This document shows positions 13,850 to 16,310 of a stretch of DNA of 16,310 nt, piece by piece. Under the pieces are notes generated by a model that had not been told where the DNA came from, did no database searches, and saw nothing but the letters and a program-made list of their open reading frames with translations. Positions within the stretch are counted from its first letter, which is position 1, and every line of letters starts with the position of its first letter. The translations under genes were made by a program, and so were the position numbers. The DNA is from CAYZJD01 sp964478455 (lineage in GTDB: Bacteria > Acidobacteriota > Terriglobia > Bryobacterales > Bryobacteraceae). The stretch covers positions 1 through 16,310 of the forward strand of contig CAYZJD010000062.1 of NCBI GenBank assembly GCA_964478455.1. Reading direction: 5' to 3'.

Positions 13850-14998
13850 TTGAACGCTCGACCGGCACTTCTCCTTTCCGCTCTGATGACAGTCCCACCG
13901 TCTTTCGGTTCTCCGGCCGAGGCGGGCCTGTCGCAGATCCGGCTTGCTGAGGCGGCGGGGATTATCCAGGCGGAAGTGGACGCCGGGCGCATGGGCGCCG
14001 CCGCGATCCTGGTTGGGCGCAACGGGCGGACCGTGCTGCACCGCGGCTTCGGCCGGAAGTCGTCGGAGCATGGGGCAGCCGCCGTCCAGCCGAATGCCGT
14101 CTTTCTGCTGGCGTCGATCACCAAACCGGTGACTGCCTGCGCCGTGATGCTGCTGGTGGAGCGCGGGCTGGTATCGCTCGATGATCCGGTGTCCCGCTAT
14201 ATCCCGGAATTCCATGGCGCGGATAGGAGCCGGGTGCGGGTTCGCGACCTGCTGGCGCACACCTCGGGGCTGCCGGACATGCTGCCGGAGAACGCGGAGT
14301 TGCGGCGGGTGCATGCTCCGCTGGCGGAGTTCGTCCGGCGAAGTTGTTCCACGCCGCTGTTGTTCCCGCCGCGCACGAAGTTCCAATACCAGAGCATGGG
14401 GATTCTGCTGGCCGGAGAGATCGTGGAGCGGGTTGCAAGAACCCCTCTGCGGGACTTCCTGAAGAGGGAGATCTTCGCCCCGTTGGGGATGAAGGACAGC
14501 TCACTCGGGCTGGGAGGCCGGCGAGTGGAAGATACGGTGTGGTGTCCGGGTCCGCCCGGGGCAACGCCCGAGGATCTGAAGCTTTACGGCTGGAGCACGG
14601 AGTACTGGCGCGACTTGGGGGCGCCGTGGGGCGGGATGCACAGCACGACCTCGGACCTGGCGATCTTCCTCCAGACCTTCCTCGACGGCGGCGTTTATCG
14701 TGGCCGCCGCCTGTTGAAAGCGGAGACGGCGGCGGCGATGATTTCCGACCAGAACGGGAGCCTCGGCGCGCCTTGGGGGCTCGGCTGGGGACTGGCGCGC
14801 TCACGGGCATGGAACTACTTCGGGGAGGGGGTGTCACGGCGCGCCTTCGGCCACGTCGGCGCGACCGGCACAGTGGCGTGGGCGGACCCCGAGACACAAC
14901 TGCTCTGTGTCGTTCTGACCAACCGTCCGGTGGAGGAAGACAAGGGCGACCTCCTTCAGCGCGTCTCCAACGCCGTCGCCGGGGCGGTGGCGCGATAG
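13850..14998 (+). CDS. class C beta-lactamase-like serine hydrolase (family S12)
   Basis: Probable exported serine hydrolase of the beta-lactamase/EstB/D-alanyl-D-alanine carboxypeptidase group; true beta-lactamase activity is not implied. 382 residues from a TTG at 13850; an ATG at residue 13 is a possible alternative. The hydrophobic N-terminus (ALLLSALMTV) resembles a signal peptide. The catalytic motif is LLASITKPV with Ser89 and Lys92. The second motif is KFQYQSMGI with Tyr180 (the usual third residue Asn is Ser here). The third motif is GHVGATGTVAW near the C-terminus, in place of KTG. The LLAHTSGLPDMLP and GGMHSTTSDLAIFLQ segments are typical. The YQS variant is common in esterase-like members, favouring an esterase or peptidase over a lactamase. 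Confidence 0.92.
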   Translation: MNARPALLLSALMTVPPSFGSPAEAGLSQIRLAEAAGIIQAEVDAGRMGAAAILVGRNGRTVLHRGFGRKSSEHGAAAVQPNAVFLLASITKPVTACAVMLLVERGLVSLDDPVSRYIPEFHGADRSRVRVRDLLAHTSGLPDMLPENAELRRVHAPLAEFVRRSCSTPLLFPPRTKFQYQSMGILLAGEIVERVARTPLRDFLKREIFAPLGMKDSSLGLGGRRVEDTVWCPGPPGATPEDLKLYGWSTEYWRDLGAPWGGMHSTTSDLAIFLQTFLDGGVYRGRRLLKAETAAAMISDQNGSLGAPWGLGWGLARSRAWNYFGEGVSRRAFGHVGATGTVAWADPETQLLCVVLTNRPVEEDKGDLLQRVSNAVAGAVAR

Positions 14999-15164
14999 CG
15001 TTTTCCGGTTCCTGACACCCGATTTTTCGCTTACACTGAGGATGGACTTCCTCCAGCGCAGCGAACTGCTGTCCGAGACGCGGCGCCCCCGCGAGATGAA
15101 ACACGGCGTCTGAGTCCGAGGGAGGGCGTCAAGGTCGGGCAGCGGTTCGCGAAGAGGCGAAGCG

Positions 15165-15193
15165 GCACGGCCGGAAAGGGCCGTGCGGGGAGG
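15165..15193 (+). promoter_or_regulatory. hairpin adjoining the ribosome binding site of the YbaK-like gene
   Basis: gcacggcc (15165-15172) and ggccgtgc (15179-15186) form a perfect 8-bp stem around ggaaag. The Shine-Dalgarno GGGGAGG (15187-15193) begins at the next base. A second small stem (ttcgc/gcgaa) lies just upstream. The 199-base gap from 15000 holds this leader and a TACACT element at 15032-15037 without a good -35. Translation control is plausible but not shown. Confidence 0.45.
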
Positions 15194-15198
15194 TAGAT

Positions 15199-15675
15199 AT
15201 GGCAATATTGCAGAAACTGCTGGCGTTCCTCGACGACAACGGCGTCGAGTACACGCACCACACCCACCCGACCGCATACACGGCCCGGGAGGTGGCGGCC
15301 GTCGAACACGTATCAGCTCACAAGGTCGCCAAAGTCGTGGTGTATTTCAGCGAAAACGGCTACGGCATGGCGGTCCTGCCAGGCGATGCAATGCTGGACC
15401 TGCAAGCGTTGCGGGCCTTGTTGGGGGTCCAGAGGTTGCGCCTGGCAACCGAGAGTGAACTGTCCGAATTGTTCCCGGAGTGCGAGCTGGGGGCGATGCC
15501 GCCGTTCGGGAACCTGTACGACCTGCCGGTGTACGTGGACGCAAGCCTGTCGTCGGAGGAGACCATCGCCTTCAACGCGGGCACGCACCGCGACGTCGTG
15601 CACATGAAGTTCAAAGACTTCGAGCGGCTGGTGAAGCCCACGCTGGTGACGCTGTCGCGGCATGCGGCGGCATAG
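15199..15675 (+). CDS. YbaK/ProX-type aminoacyl-tRNA deacylase-domain protein
   Basis: Stand-alone editing domain of 158 residues, matching the usual single-domain length. Related proteins (YbaK, ProX, the INS domain of ProRS) hydrolyse mischarged Cys-, Ala- or other aminoacyl-tRNAs in the cytoplasm. Seen here: a VEYTHHTHPTAYTA N-terminal strand-helix unit, AHKVAKVVVYF with Lys45 at the position of the catalytic lysine, ESELSELFPECELGAMPPFG with the GxxPPFG pocket motif (98-104), and FNAGTHRDVVHMKFKDFERLV. Specificity is not predictable. A strong GGGGAGG lies just before ATG 15199 and follows a hairpin. The gene is monocistronic by layout, with an inverted repeat after it. Confidence 0.92.
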   Translation: MAILQKLLAFLDDNGVEYTHHTHPTAYTAREVAAVEHVSAHKVAKVVVYFSENGYGMAVLPGDAMLDLQALRALLGVQRLRLATESELSELFPECELGAMPPFGNLYDLPVYVDASLSSEETIAFNAGTHRDVVHMKFKDFERLVKPTLVTLSRHAAA

Positions 15676-15691
15676 AACGAGCACCCTGACC

Positions 15692-15761
15692 GGGATGGGG
15701 ACAGGCCCCTCTGTCCACGCGCCAAACAGCGACTTGGGACAGAGTAGCCTTTCCCCATTCC
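15692..15761. repeat. REP-like imperfect inverted repeat
   Basis: Two 25-base arms, gggatggggacaggcccctctgtcc (split here only by length: 15692-15716) and 15737-15761, pair with 21 of 25 matches around a 20-base loop. They contain the core GGGGACAGG / CCTTTCCCC. The size, the G-rich foot and the intergenic position resemble repetitive extragenic palindromes mobilised by REP-associated tyrosine transposases. The right arm is followed after four bases by a short T-run (ttttt, 15764-15768), so it may also terminate the YbaK-like transcript. Confidence 0.6.
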
Positions 15762-15806
15762 GTCTTTTTCGGCCAGCGGCGCGTCTTTCCTGAAGGAGCC
15801 GGAGAC

Positions 15807-16310
15807 TTGATCTTCCGGGAAGCCGAGGATTCCGACCTTATCCAAGGCGCGAGGCGGGGCAAGGTCGAAGCCTACAACGTCCTTGTGTCGCGGTGGGAGC
15901 GGCGTGTCTACAACTACCTGCTGCGGCTGGTCGGCGACCGGGAAGACGCCTTGGACCTGGCCCAGGAGGTCTTCTTGAAGGCGTACCAGAGCCTCGGAAA
16001 GTTGCACGACGCTTCGCGGTTCGCTCCCTGGCTGTTTCGCATCGCGCACAACGAAGCGTTCTCGCATCTCCGGCGCAGGCGGCCGGACACCGACGCGCCG
16101 GCCGAACCCGCCCAGCCCTTGCGGGGTCCGAGGCTGCTGCCGGTGGAACTGTCGCTGGCGGTGGAAAGCGCGCTCGTGCGCCTGACAGCCGAACAGCGGG
16201 AGGTGGTACTGCTCAAGATCTTCCAGGGGTTCAAGTTCGAGGAGATCGCCGAGGCGCTGGACTGCCCGGTCTCGACGGTGAAGTCGCGGGTGTACACGGC
16301 GCTCGATCTC
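15807..16310 (+). CDS. ECF-type RNA polymerase sigma factor, 3' end missing
   Basis: Sigma-70 family, extracytoplasmic-function group: directs RNA polymerase to a dedicated set of promoters. 168 codons are visible, open to the window end. The start is taken as TTG at 15807, with AAGGAG eight bases upstream; no ATG fits the conserved N-terminus. Region 2 runs from about residue 5 to 90, with DSDLIQGARRGKVEAYNVLV, GDREDALDLAQEVFLKAYQ (core binding and -10 recognition) and FAPWLFRIAHNEAFSHLRRRR. After a proline-rich linker, region 4 has LTAEQREVVLLKIFQGFKFEEIAEALDCPVSTVKSRV, the helix-turn-helix for the -35 element. An anti-sigma gene would be expected just beyond the window. Confidence 0.92.
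   Translation, partial: MIFREAEDSDLIQGARRGKVEAYNVLVSRWERRVYNYLLRLVGDREDALDLAQEVFLKAYQSLGKLHDASRFAPWLFRIAHNEAFSHLRRRRPDTDAPAEPAQPLRGPRLLPVELSLAVESALVRLTAEQREVVLLKIFQGFKFEEIAEALDCPVSTVKSRVYTALDL

Noticed and set aside
13850..14998. Calling the serine hydrolase an antibiotic-resistance AmpC enzyme
   Set aside because: The second motif is YQS rather than YxN and the third is GHVGATG rather than KTG. This pattern is common in esterases and peptidases of the same fold, so resistance cannot be claimed.
14118..15104. A 328-codon minus-strand frame opposite the serine hydrolase
   Set aside because: Its translation is extremely Pro/Arg/Ser-rich, and the plus strand carries the conserved SxxK hydrolase.
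15042..15113. 23-codon ORF in the leader of the YbaK-like gene as a stand-alone gene
   Set aside because: The ribosome site is almost on top of the ATG and the peptide has no recognisable features. Kept only as part of the leader observation.

Overview
The window is a GC-rich, densely packed bacterial chromosomal segment with short intergenic gaps and many secreted or envelope proteins. Gene content (a secreted family 3 glycoside hydrolase, a sugar-type binding lipoprotein, amidohydrolase, ECF sigma factor, VapBC-type module, small palindromic repeats) would suit a heterotrophic soil or freshwater bacterium. Acidobacteriota of the Solibacter/Bryobacter type are my best guess, but this is an inference from style, not from a marker gene. 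There are no rRNA, tRNA, CRISPR, phage or full insertion-sequence features.

Left part (1-4924): the 3' portion of a PLP-dependent class I/II aminotransferase faces an isoprenylcysteine methyltransferase-like membrane protein (minus strand). A 277-bp gap follows, holding a probable 22-residue single-span membrane peptide and a perfect GC hairpin. Next come a large exported GH3 beta-glycosidase (minus) and a DUF488 protein (plus), which diverge from almost the same point.

Middle (4964-8836, minus strand): four genes are read in the order PH-domain membrane protein, SDR oxidoreductase, substrate-binding lipoprotein, Ldh2-family dehydrogenase. The first three junctions are ATGA overlaps or nearly so, which implies one translationally coupled operon. 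Its plausible role is uptake or sensing and oxidation of a sugar or hydroxy acid, although no ABC permease or ATPase is present. After 23 bp a ribbon-helix-helix antitoxin and VapC-like PIN toxin follow, with repeated candidate operator elements at their promoter.

Right part (9047-16310): two adjacent plus-strand genes encode secreted, alanine- and charge-rich proteins of unknown function that look like distant tandem paralogues. Convergent to them is a minus-strand block in the order FolC, PlsC, exported amidohydrolase. A long imperfect inverted repeat lies between folC and plsC and encodes the last residues of FolC. Divergent from folC are a 56-residue membrane protein and a class C beta-lactamase-like serine hydrolase. 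Then come a YbaK-type aminoacyl-tRNA deacylase-domain gene with a hairpin touching its ribosome binding site, a REP-like inverted repeat, and an ECF sigma factor cut by the window end.

No stretch longer than 300 bases lacks a gene. I see no clearly new multi-gene system. The items most worth following are the tandem secreted paralogues, the tiny membrane protein with a possible recoded TGA, and the palindromic repeats at gene ends.
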